Shown: piece after piece, positions 8,732-18,500 of the stretch
How positions within the stretch are numbered: position 1 is the stretch's first letter
How the letters are laid out: each line of letters starts with the position of its first letter
Source: Steroidobacter gossypii
GTDB taxonomy: Bacteria > Pseudomonadota > Gammaproteobacteria > Steroidobacterales > Steroidobacteraceae
Assembly: GCF_016801985.1 (NCBI RefSeq)
Contig: NZ_JAEVLS010000002.1
Coordinates: forward strand, 682,001-746,000
DNA: 64,000 nucleotides
Reading direction: 5' to 3'
The notes under the pieces: generated by a model
The model's database searches: none
What the model was told of the DNA's origin: nothing
What the model saw: the letters and a program-made list of their open reading frames with translations, nothing else
Translations under genes and position numbers: made by a program

Positions 8732-9471
8732 GCGACGCTCGCCGCATACAGTTACAACCTGCCTATGTGCTGCATCACCGGCCGTATCGCGACACGAGCC
8801 GGATTCTGGAATTGTTCACACGCGATCATGGTCGCGTTTCGGTGTTTGCCCGCGGCGCGCGCGGCGGCAGTAAATCCAATTCTTCACTGCTGTCCATCCT
8901 GCAGCCGTTCAATCGGCTGCTGGTGTCCTGGACCGGCCGCGGCGAAGCAGGGCAGCTGACCGGCGCCGAGTTCGACGGCGCGATGACGCCGCTGCCGCCG
9001 GATCGGCTGGTGCACGGTTTCTATTTGAACGAGCTGCTGCTGAAGCTGTTCGCGCGCCATGACAGCCATCCCGACGTGTTCGCCTTGTATTCGCGGACCC
9101 TCGAAGATCTGAAACACGTGGACGCGATCCGCCCATTGCGACTGTTCGAGAAGCGCTTGCTCGAAGCCATCGGTTACGGGCTCGCGTTGGAGCGCGATGT
9201 TCAAAGCGGCGCGGAGATCGAGCCCGGCGCGTCCTATCACTACCGGATGGAGCAGGGGCCGGTGCGCGTGGAAGGCGTCGCCGAAGGTGCTCCGGCTTAT
9301 AGCGGCGTTTATTCCGGCGCAACGCTGCTGTCGCTGGGCCGCGAGGAGTTGTCCGACGCCGAGGTGTGCGCCGAGGCCCGGCGGCTGCTACGGGACGCCC
9401 TGGACCGCTGCCTGGATGGTCGCGAGCTGCGCAGCCGGCAAGTGATGCTGGCGTTGCGAAAGGGAAAATGA
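8728..9471 (+). CDS. recO: DNA repair protein RecO
   Basis: A 247-residue RecFOR-pathway protein that loads RecA onto SSB-covered single-stranded DNA. The N-terminal OB-fold is recognisable (AYVLHHRPYRDTSRILELFTR, then RVSVFARGARGGSKS). The helical C-terminal part contains ELLLKLFARHDSHPDVFALY. The start is GTG at 8728 inside the end of era (ATGTGA). The cysteine-containing zinc site of some RecO proteins is not evident here, which is usual for the gammaproteobacterial type. Confidence 0.95.
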   Translation: MSDARRIQLQPAYVLHHRPYRDTSRILELFTRDHGRVSVFARGARGGSKSNSSLLSILQPFNRLLVSWTGRGEAGQLTGAEFDGAMTPLPPDRLVHGFYLNELLLKLFARHDSHPDVFALYSRTLEDLKHVDAIRPLRLFEKRLLEAIGYGLALERDVQSGAEIEPGASYHYRMEQGPVRVEGVAEGAPAYSGVYSGATLLSLGREELSDAEVCAEARRLLRDALDRCLDGRELRSRQVMLALRKGK

Positions 9472-9483
9472 CAGCATTCTCAA

Positions 9484-10212
9484 ATGCTTCACCTCGGTGT
9501 CAATGTCGATCACGTGGCCACGCTGCGTCAGGCGCGGCGCACTACCTATCCTGATCCCCTGTTCGCGGCGTTGATCGCCGAGCAGGCCGGCGCGGACAGC
9601 ATCACCATTCATCTGCGCGAAGACCGTCGGCATATCCAGGACCGCGACGTGCGCATGTGCAAGGATGCGCTGCAGACGCGGCTGAACCTGGAGATGGCCG
9701 CCACCGATGAGATGGTGCGCATCGCGCTGGAAGTGCGGCCGCCGGATGTTTGTCTCGTGCCCGAGAAGCGCACCGAAGTCACCACCGAAGGCGGGCTCGA
9801 CGTGCTCGGCCAGCAGGAGTCGTTGAAGCGCATCTGCGCCAGGCTCGGCGAGGCAGGCATCCGCGTTTCGTTGTTCATCGATCCGGAGCCGGCCCAGCTG
9901 GAAGCCGCCGTTCGCGTCGGCGCGCCAGTGGTCGAGCTGCACACCGGCGCGTACGCAGAAGCGCTCGGCGAGCATCGCGCCAAGGAGCTCAAGCGCATCG
10001 AGGTTGCGGCTCGTCATGCGGCTCAGCTGGGACTGACGGTGCACGCCGGCCATGGTTTGCACTATCACAACGTGCAGCCCATCGCCGCCATCAGCGAGAT
10101 CGTCGAATTGAACATCGGGCATGCCATCGTCGCGCACGCCGTGATTCATGGGCTCGCGACGGCCGTGTCGGAAATGAAGCGCCTGATGCTGGCCGCCCGG
10201 GCGGGGCGTTGA
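9484..10212 (+). CDS. pdxJ: Pyridoxine 5'-phosphate synthase
   Basis: A 242-residue TIM-barrel enzyme that condenses 1-deoxyxylulose 5-phosphate with 3-amino-2-oxopropyl phosphate to form pyridoxine 5'-phosphate. The strongly conserved start [17 protein letters not shown], the segment [17 protein letters not shown], and the histidine region [11 protein letters not shown] are all seen. Length is normal. It follows recO by 12 bp, as in E. coli and Pseudomonas. Confidence 0.97.
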   Translation: MLHLGVNVDHVATLRQARRTTYPDPLFAALIAEQAGADSITIHLREDRRHIQDRDVRMCKDALQTRLNLEMAATDEMVRIALEVRPPDVCLVPEKRTEVTTEGGLDVLGQQESLKRICARLGEAGIRVSLFIDPEPAQLEAAVRVGAPVVELHTGAYAEALGEHRAKELKRIEVAARHAAQLGLTVHAGHGLHYHNVQPIAAISEIVELNIGHAIVAHAVIHGLATAVSEMKRLMLAARAGR

Positions 10213-10296
10213 GCAGGCGTTGGCTGCCAGCAATCGGCGGTTGTTCGGCAGCTGCCTCGCTGGTCAACGGCCAGTCTCGAACAGCCCACTACTGAC

Positions 10297-10695
10297 ATGA
10301 TTTTTGGGATCGGTACCGACGTCGTGCAGATCGAGCGCATCGAGCGGCTGCATGCCAGGTACGGCGAGCATTTCGTGCAGCGCTTGCTGTTGCCCGCCGA
10401 GCTCGAGGCATTTCGCGCCCAGTCGCGCTCCCAGTCTCGAGCGGCGCGCTTCCTGGCGATGCGCTTTGCCGCCAAGGAGGCCATCGTCAAAGCCATGGGC
10501 ACCGGCTTCCGGCACGGACTGTGGATTCGCGACATCGGCGTGGCCGCCAACGAATTCGGCCGACCCGACATCATCTGGTCCGAGCGCGGCCAGCAACTGC
10601 GCGAGCGCCTCGGCATCGGCGAAGGACACATCACGCTGACGGACGAGGCTGGCCTGGTCGTAGCGGTGGCGATATTGATGCGGCGAAACGTTTAA
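10297..10695 (+). CDS. acpS: Holo-[acyl-carrier-protein] synthase
   Basis: A 132-residue phosphopantetheinyl transferase that converts apo-ACP to holo-ACP using CoA. The family motifs GIGTDVVQIERIE (residues about 3-15, with the magnesium-binding Asp) and ARFLAMRFAAKEAIVKAMG (about 50-68, with the K-E-A signature) are intact. ATG at 10297. It lies 84 bp after pdxJ, the usual partner gene. Confidence 0.96.
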   Translation: MIFGIGTDVVQIERIERLHARYGEHFVQRLLLPAELEAFRAQSRSQSRAARFLAMRFAAKEAIVKAMGTGFRHGLWIRDIGVAANEFGRPDIIWSERGQQLRERLGIGEGHITLTDEAGLVVAVAILMRRNV

Positions 10696-10720
10696 CTGCG
10701 CTGTCGAGTGCGACTCCAAC

Positions 10721-11512
10721 ATGCCCGTATTTGTTTTCGACATAGAAACCATCCCGGACGTCGAGCTTGGCCGGCGCATCTACGACCTTGGCGACCTGAG
10801 CGACAAGCAGGTCGGCTACGTGATGCAGGCCAAGCGCCGCGAGGAATCCGGCAGCGAGTTCCTTTCGTATGAGCAGCAGCGCGTGGTCGCCATCTCGGTG
10901 GCGCTGCGTTCGCGCGATACGTTCAAGGTGTGGTCGCTCGGCGATCCGAGCGCGTCGGAAGCGGAGATCATTCAACGCTTCTACGACGGCATCGACAAGT
11001 ACACGCCCGATCTCGTGTCCTGGAACGGCGGCGGGTTCGATCTGCCGGTGCTGCACTATCGCGCGCTTCGTCACGGCATCGTCGCGCCGCGCTACTGGGA
11101 GAGCGGCGATGAGGACCAGGCGTTCCGCTGGAACAACTATTTGAACCGCTATCACTGCCGGCATCTGGATCTGATGGATGTGCTGTCCAGCTACCAGGGC
11201 CGCGCGCGCGTGAGCTTGCAAGCTGCGGCCACGTTGCTCGGGCTGCCGGGCAAGCTGGGCATGAGCGGCGACAAAGTCTGGGATGCGTACCTGGATGGGC
11301 AGCTGGAGGTCATCCGCAATTACTGTGAAACCGACGTGCTGAATACGTTTTTGATCTATCTGCGCTTCGAGATGATGCGCGGCCGGCTGCTGCGCGAGGA
11401 ATATCACGCCGAAGTCGCCAGGGTGCGCGACGTGCTGGCGGCGCAGGGCAAACCTCACTTTCAGGAATTCCTGTCGGCATGGGAGACCACGGCCTGGGAG
11501 ACGCAGCGTTGA
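10721..11512 (+). CDS. Predicted 3'-5' exonuclease, PolB-exonuclease-like (DEDD)
   Basis: A 263-residue RNase H-fold protein of the PolB exonuclease-like family PF10108. The DEDD acidic residues are in VFDIETIPD (residues 4-12), SWNGGGFDLPVLHYRA (about 103-118), HLDLMDVLSSY (about 148-158) and YCETDVLNTFLIYLRF (about 203-218). It would remove nucleotides from DNA or RNA 3' ends; the physiological substrate is not known. Its TGA overlaps the probable TTG start of rlmD, and GGGAG inside this gene serves as that gene's ribosome-binding site. Confidence 0.88.
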   Translation: MPVFVFDIETIPDVELGRRIYDLGDLSDKQVGYVMQAKRREESGSEFLSYEQQRVVAISVALRSRDTFKVWSLGDPSASEAEIIQRFYDGIDKYTPDLVSWNGGGFDLPVLHYRALRHGIVAPRYWESGDEDQAFRWNNYLNRYHCRHLDLMDVLSSYQGRARVSLQAAATLLGLPGKLGMSGDKVWDAYLDGQLEVIRNYCETDVLNTFLIYLRFEMMRGRLLREEYHAEVARVRDVLAAQGKPHFQEFLSAWETTAWETQR

Positions 11513-12843
11513 ACGCACGGGCACGCGGGCGGCCGTCGGCCCAGCCCGAGACGGCGAAGATCACCGACTTGTCGCACGAAGGCCGCGGCGTCGCACATGT
11601 CGACGGCAAGACTGTGTTCATCGACGACGCGCTGCCGGGCGAGCTGGTCGAATGGCGACGCATCAAGCGCGGCCGCAATTTCGACGAAGGCCAGTTGTTG
11701 CGAGTGATCGAGCCTTCGCCGGATCGCGTCGAGCCGCGTTGCATTCATTTCGGCATGTGCGGCGGCTGCGTGCTGCAGCACCTGGCCGTGGATCAGCAGC
11801 TGCAATTCAAACAAAAGCAGCTGATGGATTCGCTAACCCGAATCGGCAAAGTCACGCCGCGGGACATTCTGCCGCCGTTGCAGGCGAGCACTTGGAACTA
11901 TCGCCGGCGTGCGCGACTCGCTGCACGTTGGGTTCCGAAAAAGCATCGGACAGTGGTCGGCTTTCGAGAGCGCAGCACCCCATACATCACGGATTTGCGG
12001 CGCTGCGAGGTGTTACAGCCGCCGATGGACCAATTGCTCGTCCCGCTGTCCGAATTGGTGACCGCGCTGAGCATTCGCAATCGCGTGCCGCAGATCGAAG
12101 TCGCGGTGGCGGATAACGCGGTCGCATTGGTCGTGCGCGTGCTCGAGCCGTTGACCGAGTCGGATACGGAGTTGCTGCGTGGTTTTGGTCGCGAGCACTC
12201 GGTGCAAATGTTTCTGCAGCCCGGTGGCTATGAGACCGTCGCGCCGATGGACGAGGCCGCGCCGTTGGAATATCGGCTGCCCGCGTTCGATCTCACGTTG
12301 CAGTTCCTGCCGACCGATTTCGTGCAGGTCAACGGCCCGCTCAATCTGCAGATGATCGATCGGGCGATGACGTTGCTCGCACCCGCCGCAAATGACCGCG
12401 TTCTCGATTTGTTCTGCGGCCTGGGCAATTTTTCCCTGCCGCTGGCGCGCCGGGCCGGGCAGGTGATCGGCGTGGAAGGCGAGGCCGGGCTGGTCGAGCG
12501 CGCCCGCGCGAATGCCGCTCGCAATGGGCTCACAAATGTTCAGTTTCACACGGCCAATCTCGCCGACGAAAGCATCGCCATGGCTCAGTTCACGGCGCCA
12601 TGGGCCGGCAGGTTCGACAAGGTTCTGCTGGATCCGCCGCGCGCCGGAGCTAAAGAAGTGCTGCCGGTGGTCGCTAAGTCGGGAGCCGACACTGTGTTGT
12701 ACATTTCCTGTCATCCCGGCAGTCTCGCGCGGGACGCGGGTATTCTCGTGCACGAGCATGGTTATAAGCTGCAGGCGGCGGGTGTGATGGATATGTTCCC
12801 GCATACGGCGCACGTCGAATCGGCCGCATTATTCACGAAGTGA
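11509..12843 (+). CDS. rlmD: 23S rRNA (uracil-1939-C5)-methyltransferase RlmD
   Basis: A 444-residue protein with an N-terminal TRAM domain (ITDLSHEGRGVAHVDGKTVF) and the [4Fe-4S] cysteines in CIHFGMCGGC plus a downstream RRCEVL. The Rossmann methyltransferase domain shows VLDLFCGLGNFSLPLA, LLDPPRAGA and the nucleophile motif YISCHPGSLARD. It methylates U1939 of 23S rRNA with SAM. I prefer TTG at 11509, which overlaps the previous stop (TTGA) and follows GGGAG by 8 bases; an ATG at 11479 is the alternative. Confidence 0.95.
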   Translation: MNARARGRPSAQPETAKITDLSHEGRGVAHVDGKTVFIDDALPGELVEWRRIKRGRNFDEGQLLRVIEPSPDRVEPRCIHFGMCGGCVLQHLAVDQQLQFKQKQLMDSLTRIGKVTPRDILPPLQASTWNYRRRARLAARWVPKKHRTVVGFRERSTPYITDLRRCEVLQPPMDQLLVPLSELVTALSIRNRVPQIEVAVADNAVALVVRVLEPLTESDTELLRGFGREHSVQMFLQPGGYETVAPMDEAAPLEYRLPAFDLTLQFLPTDFVQVNGPLNLQMIDRAMTLLAPAANDRVLDLFCGLGNFSLPLARRAGQVIGVEGEAGLVERARANAARNGLTNVQFHTANLADESIAMAQFTAPWAGRFDKVLLDPPRAGAKEVLPVVAKSGADTVLYISCHPGSLARDAGILVHEHGYKLQAAGVMDMFPHTAHVESAALFTK

Positions 12844-12848
12844 TCAGT

Positions 12849-13892
12849 ATGACCCTCGGTCCATTGATGATCGATATCCAGGGCACGACCCTGACCCAGG
12901 AGGATCGGGAGCTGATGGCCCATCCGCTGGTCGGGGCCGTGATCCTGTTCACCCGCAATTTCGAGAGCGTCGAGCAGCTGACTGAGCTGGTCGCCGACAT
13001 CCGCGCGGTCCGCTCGCCGCCGTTGCTGGTGACGGTCGATCACGAAGGCGGACGGGTGCAGCGGTTCCGCAAGGGATTCACGGTGCTGCCCTCGATGCGG
13101 TTGATCGGTCGCGAATATGACCTCGATGCAGCGGCTGGCAAGCTGCTGGCCCGCCAGTGCGGCTGGCTGATGGCCGCGGAGCTGCGGGCCGTGGGCATCG
13201 ATATGAGCTTCGCGCCCTGCGTGGACCTGGACTATGGCGCCAGCAGCGTTATCGGCGATCGCGCTTTCCATCGCGATCCGCGAGTGGTTTCGGAGCTGGC
13301 CATCGCGTTCATGGGCGGCATGCGCGAGGCGGGCATGTCCGCCTGCGCCAAACATTATCCCGGCCATGGTTTCGTGGCCCCGGATTCGCACGTGGCCATG
13401 CCGGTGGACCGCAGGCCGCTGGTCGACATCGACGACGACGTGATCCCGTACCGCCGGCTGATCGACAATGGGCTACCCGCCATCATGGCGGCCCATGTCG
13501 TGTACAGCGACGTGGACGACAAACCGGCCGGCTTCTCGCGCCGCTGGCTGCAAAACGAGCTCCGCGGCCGGCTCGGTTTCGACGGCGCGATTTTCACCGA
13601 CGATCTGTCGATGGCCGGCGCCAGTGTGATCGGCGACATGCCGGCTCGCGCCAAAGCGGCGCTGGCGGCCGGTTGTGACGTGCTTTGCATGGCCAACGAT
13701 CGCAAAGGTGTGCTCCAAGTCGTCGCATCTTTGACGGGGAGCGGGGATCCTTTAAGTCAAGTCCGCATGGCCCGCCTGCACGGCAAGCCGGGATTGACCC
13801 GGGAGGCGCTACACGCTTCGAGCGACTGGCAGACCTGCGAGGGGGCCGTCAAAGGCTGCATGGAGCGGCCGGATCTCCGGTTGAATTCGTAA
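12849..13892 (+). CDS. nagZ: Beta-N-acetylhexosaminidase NagZ (GH3)
   Basis: A 347-residue cytoplasmic GH3 enzyme that removes N-acetylglucosamine from anhydro-muropeptides during peptidoglycan recycling. The family residues KHYPGHG (catalytic His loop) and TDDLSMAGA (nucleophile Asp) are present, along with TVDHEGGRVQRFRKGFT. ATG at 12849 begins the typical MTLGPLMIDIQGT; an in-frame GTG at 12840, overlapping the rlmD stop, is possible. The next gene starts 5 bp after the stop, so the two are probably cotranscribed. Confidence 0.96.
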   Translation: MTLGPLMIDIQGTTLTQEDRELMAHPLVGAVILFTRNFESVEQLTELVADIRAVRSPPLLVTVDHEGGRVQRFRKGFTVLPSMRLIGREYDLDAAAGKLLARQCGWLMAAELRAVGIDMSFAPCVDLDYGASSVIGDRAFHRDPRVVSELAIAFMGGMREAGMSACAKHYPGHGFVAPDSHVAMPVDRRPLVDIDDDVIPYRRLIDNGLPAIMAAHVVYSDVDDKPAGFSRRWLQNELRGRLGFDGAIFTDDLSMAGASVIGDMPARAKAALAAGCDVLCMANDRKGVLQVVASLTGSGDPLSQVRMARLHGKPGLTREALHASSDWQTCEGAVKGCMERPDLRLNS

Positions 13893-13897
13893 CAATT

Positions 13898-14842
13898 ATG
13901 AGCGTCGACGCAACACTGCTGCAGAGCCTGGTAGAAGCCGCCCCGGACGGCATGGTCATTTGCGACGCTCGCGCCGCCGACCGCCCGGTGGTGTTCCTGA
14001 ACGCCGCGATGGAGCGGCTCACCGGGTACGACGCCGATTATATCCGCGGCCGCAACCTGCGCTTCCTGCAGGGCGAGGATCATGAACAGGAAGGCCTGGA
14101 CAAGATCCGCTCGGCGCTCCGGCAGGGCACATCGTGTCACACCACGCTGCGCAACTATCGCAAAGACGGCACGATGTTCTGGAACGAAGTGACCATTCAG
14201 CCGCTGCGCGACGCCAACGGCAATGTGACGCACTTCGCAGGTTTTCATCGCGAGGGGGGCGATCGCCTGCGTCTGCGCGAGTCCGCCGAGAAGACCGATC
14301 CCTCGCTGAGCACGCAGACCATGCTGGCGTATCTGCGCGACGACAAGCTCACCGGCCTGCTGCGACGGACCTATTTCGACGAGCTGGTGAAGCGCGACTG
14401 GGGCCTGGCGCAGCGCGAATCGCGGCGGCTCAGCTTCCTGCTGTTCGACCTGGACTGCTACTTCACCTACAAAGAAACATTCGGCAAGAACGGCTCGGAT
14501 CAGTCCTTCAAGCGCATCGCTCGCGTCATCGGCGGATGTTTCCGTCGCGCCAGCGATCTGTGCGGCCGCTTCGATGAGGATCAGATCGCCGCGGTCACCA
14601 CCGGTCTGGATCTGGCGCAGGCTTCCAAATTAGCCGAAGCCGTGTTGGGACGCGTGAAAGATCTGGCTATTCATCATCCGCGCTCGCCTGTGTCCCGCTA
14701 TGTGACCGCAAGCGCCGGCGTTGTTTCTCTAGTGCCCCCGCACGACGCCGCCCCCGAACGCGTTTACGAGCTGGCCTTGCAGGCGCTCCGAGACGCCAAG
14801 GACCTCGGCCGCAATCGCGTGGTCAGCCGGGAGGCTGATTAA
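13898..14842 (+). CDS. LOV-like PAS domain with degenerate GGDEF domain
   Basis: A 314-residue soluble protein. Residues about 8-118 align closely with flavin-binding LOV domains (as in Bacillus YtvA): LTGYDADYIRGRN, RFLQGEDHEQ, RNYRKDGTMFWNE. The adduct-forming cysteine of GxNCRFLQ is leucine here (L54), and the glutamine that contacts flavin N5 is histidine (H117, in FAGFHRE). The flavin-contacting asparagines N86 and N96 remain. Residues about 146-310 are a GGDEF fold (KLTGLLRRTYFDELV, FDLDCYF, with D184 kept). The signature is replaced by D-E-D-Q-I at 226-230 and the substrate-binding region is altered, so cyclase activity is unlikely. It may be a receptor or binding protein. It follows nagZ by 5 bp. 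Confidence 0.85.
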   Translation: MSVDATLLQSLVEAAPDGMVICDARAADRPVVFLNAAMERLTGYDADYIRGRNLRFLQGEDHEQEGLDKIRSALRQGTSCHTTLRNYRKDGTMFWNEVTIQPLRDANGNVTHFAGFHREGGDRLRLRESAEKTDPSLSTQTMLAYLRDDKLTGLLRRTYFDELVKRDWGLAQRESRRLSFLLFDLDCYFTYKETFGKNGSDQSFKRIARVIGGCFRRASDLCGRFDEDQIAAVTTGLDLAQASKLAEAVLGRVKDLAIHHPRSPVSRYVTASAGVVSLVPPHDAAPERVYELALQALRDAKDLGRNRVVSREAD

Positions 14843-15501
14843 TCAGCGCCACTCGCGGTGCTCGGCGTGATGATCGCGATCACGCCCAATTTCGGACTGT
14901 CGATGTAATGCCGCTCGTTGCTCCGCATGCGACGCGTCTGTCGCAGTACGTAGCGCTGACCGTCGCCACTGGCGGCGCCGTCCAGCACCAGATCCAATGT
15001 CAGATGCAGATAGCGCCCGCGTGACAACGCGATCTGGCCCTGTAGACCGGACGACGCCGGCACCAGCGAGCTGACCGAAAGGAACTTGGCGGAGTTGCGG
15101 GCGTAACCCGGCTGCGTCCAGCCGATGTGCGCGATCGGTTGATAACCGCGGCTGCGGCGCATCGTGTCCTCGATGGCCTGCAGTTTCATCTTCGACGCAG
15201 GCAGAGCAGGGAACGTAACGGTCGGTGCGGCCACCGTGGGTACAGCTTCGAGCACGCTCGAAGACAGCTCGTCCTCCGGAATGTCGAGTCGCTGCGCCGC
15301 TCCCGCGGCTTCCACGCCCCAGTCCTCGGGCGTCTCTTTGCCCGTCAGATTGCGAAAGATCAGCAGCTCGACATCGTACGACTGCGTCGGCGCCGCCTGC
15401 TGTGCAACCGCCGACCCCACCGACATCAGGGACGCAATCAACACCGCCGCGCCCAGCATACGTGTGCGCGCCCAACGACCGAACAAAGCTGAATGGCTCA
15501 T
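14839..15501 (-). CDS. csiV: CsiV-family periplasmic protein
   Basis: A 220-residue exported protein with an N-terminal signal segment (MLGAAVLIASLMSVGSAVAQ at about residues 15-34), then the CsiV family core: YDVELLIFRNL at the start of the mature part and GRYLHLTLDLVL and RQTRRMRSNERHYIDSPKLGV near the end. CsiV of Vibrio cholerae binds peptidoglycan and is needed for cell shape during D-amino-acid stress. Members are commonly encoded next to mfd, as here (83 bp downstream of its stop). The 3' end overlaps the convergent LOV/GGDEF-like gene by 4 bp. Confidence 0.85.
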   Translation of the reverse strand: MSHSALFGRWARTRMLGAAVLIASLMSVGSAVAQQAAPTQSYDVELLIFRNLTGKETPEDWGVEAAGAAQRLDIPEDELSSSVLEAVPTVAAPTVTFPALPASKMKLQAIEDTMRRSRGYQPIAHIGWTQPGYARNSAKFLSVSSLVPASSGLQGQIALSRGRYLHLTLDLVLDGAASGDGQRYVLRQTRRMRSNERHYIDSPKLGVIAIITPSTASGAD

Positions 15502-15584
15502 GGCGAAAGTTTACCAGCTGCCCGCCGCTCCCGGATCCCGGAAGGTTTTGCAAGGAAGATGAACGGTGCCAGTGGCCATCGACC

Positions 15585-18500
15585 TTACCTCTTGAAGCGT
15601 TTACCCGACCCAGAAGATTTGTAGCTCACGGTGGGCTTCGGAGCCGGAATCTTCGCTGGCGCACTTGACTTCGAGGCCGCCGCGGCGATGGCCTTCTCGC
15701 GAGCTTTCTCAGCGGCGAGTTCGGCAGGAGTGGGAGTGGTGCGGCTGAGTTCGGAGAGCAACTGCTCGACTTGCGTAAAGCGCAGCTCCTCCTGCTCCAG
15801 GTTCATGGTGAACTTGAGCTTGTTGCCACCCTCCAGCCGATGCGTCCGCGAATTGCGCTGAACGTAGCGAATCAGCGTGCCAGGCTCGACCTTGGTGTCG
15901 CTCTCGAATGTGACCGAGCCGCCGCCCGGCCCGATGTCGATCTTGCGCAGTCCCAACGCCCGCGCCGCCTGTTTGAACTCGGCAATACGGAACAAGTTCT
16001 TCGCCGGCGGCGGCAAGAGACCGAAACGATCGATCATCTCAACCTGCAGCTCACGCAACTCTTCGTTGGTTTTCGCCGCGGCGATTCGCTTGTACAGCAC
16101 CAGTCGTAAATGCACGTCCGGCAGATACTCGTCCGGCAGCAACGACGGCACATGCAAGTCCACCTCGGGCCCCTGGTGCATGGGCTCGTCGAGCTGCGGC
16201 ACTTTGCCCGACTTCAGCGCATTCACCGCGCGCTCCAGCATCTCCATATACAGCGCGTAACCGATCTCCTGGATCTGTCCGCTCTGTTCCTCGCCAAGCA
16301 ACTCGCCCGCACCACGAATCTCCAAGTCGTGAGTTGCGAGCGTGAACCCCGCGCCGAGATCTTCGAGCGACTCGATCGCTTCCAACCGTTTGACGGCATC
16401 TGCAGTCATGAGATTGCGCGGCGGCGTCATCAAATAAGCATATGCCTGGTGATGCGATCGACCGACGCGCCCACGCAGCTGATGCAGCTGCGCCAGACCC
16501 AGCTTGTCGGCCCGATCGATGATGATCGTATTCGCCGACGGCACGTCGATGCCGCTTTCGACGATGGTGGTACACACCAGCAGGTTGGTCCGCTGATGAT
16601 AAAAATCCAACATCACTTGCTCGAGTTCGCGCTCGCGCATCTGACCGTGGCCCACCGCGATACGCGCCTCGGGCACCAGTTCGGCCAGCGTGCGTGCGGT
16701 CTTCTCGATCGTGTCGACGCTGTTGTGCAAAAAATAAATCTGACCGCCGCGGCGGAGCTCACGAAGACAGGCCTCGCGAATGGTGGCAGTATCCCATTGC
16801 GAAACGAAGGTCTTGATCGACAGTCGCGACACCGGCGGCGTGGTGATCAACGACAGCTCGCGCAAACCACCCATCGCCATGTTCAGCGTTCGGGGAATTG
16901 GCGTCGCGGTGAGCGTCAACACGTCCACTTCGGCGCGCAGCTGTTTCAACTTCTCCTTGTCCTTGACGCCGAAACGATGCTCTTCGTCGATGATGAGCAA
17001 GCCGAGCCGCGCGAACTTCACCCCTGATTGCAGCAGGCGATGCGTGCCGACGACGATGTCCGTCTGCCCGGACTCCAGCGTCTCCAACACCTGGTTCACT
17101 TCTTTGGAGGTGCGGAATCGGGACAACGATTCCACTCGCACCGGCCAGTCCGCGAAGCGATCTGCGAATGTTTGATAGTGCTGTTGCGCAAGCAGGGTGG
17201 TCGGAACCAGCACCGCAACCTGTTTGCCCGCTTGCACGGCGACGAACGCAGCGCGCAGAGCGACTTCGGTCTTACCGAAGCCCACGTCACCGCAGACCAC
17301 GCGGTCCATCGGCTGACCGCTGCCGAGATCCTCGATCACGGAACGAATGGCCTGGGCCTGATCGGGTGTTTCTTCGAACTTGAACGCCGCTTCGAACGCG
17401 CGCAAGTCGTCTTCAGGCGCAACCAATTGTTCGCCCTGACGCGCGGCGCGGCGTGAGTACAAGTCCAGCAGCTCGGCCGCCGTGTCTCGGATCTTTTGCG
17501 CGGCTTTCTTGCGCGCCTTTTCCCAAGCATCGCCGCCGAGCTTGTGAAGCGGCGCTTGATCGGCGGGCGCACCGGTGTAGCGACTGACGAGATCGAGCGC
17601 CTGCACCGGAACGTACAGCTTGTCGCCTTCGGCGTATTCCAACACCAGGAATTCGCTGGTGAGGCCACCGACGTCCAGAGTGGTCAGTCCCACGAAGCGA
17701 CCTACACCATATTCCTCGTGCACCACCGGTGAGCCGGGATGCAGGTCGGTGAGGTCGCGAATGATTTTTTCCGGATCGCGTTCGGGCCGGCGCCGCCGCC
17801 GTTCCTGACGCGCGCGTTCGCCGAACAACTGTTCTTCGGCGATCAATGCCAGCGGCGGCTCGTCCAGCAGCAAGCCGGTCGAGATGGGCGAGACGGTGAT
17901 CGCCACGCGGTCCTTGCCCGTGTTGAACGCCGACCAGCTGTCGACCAACTGCGGCTTCAAGCGGCTCTTGGTCAGCAGGTCGATCAGCATCTCGCGGCGA
18001 CCGGCCGACTCGGCGGCGAGCAGCACCCGGCCCGAGAAGGATCCGAGGAAGTTTACTAGCTCGCGCGCGGGCTCTTCGCTGCGCTGATCGACGCGCAGAC
18101 TGGGCGGCTGGCGAGTGGAGAAATTCTGATAGGGCAGGTTCTGAGTGAGCGGATCCAGCTCCACGCGCGACAGCTCGATGCGTCGATATGACGTCATCCG
18201 CTGCATGAACTCCGCCACCGGCATGAACACTTCGCGCGGCAGCAGGATGGGACGGTCGACGTCGTGGCCGCGTTGCTCGTAACGCGTTTCGACTTCAGTG
18301 AACGCCTGCGTCGCCATCGAATCGATCTCGCGCTCGGCGGCGATGATGGTGTTCGGCGGCAGGTAGTCGAGCAGCGTCGCCGTCTTGTCGAAGAACAGCG
18401 GCAGGTAATATTCGATGCCCGGTGGCGGCGCGCCTTCGGCGATATCGCGATAGATCGCCATGCGCGTGAGGTCGCCCGGGAAACGATTGCGAAAGCGACG

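Noticed and set aside
15127-15668. Several plus-strand open frames antisense to csiV and the mfd start
   Set aside because: They mirror the csiV/mfd codons, are Arg/Pro-rich, and lack ribosome-binding sites; csiV and mfd are clear on the minus strand.
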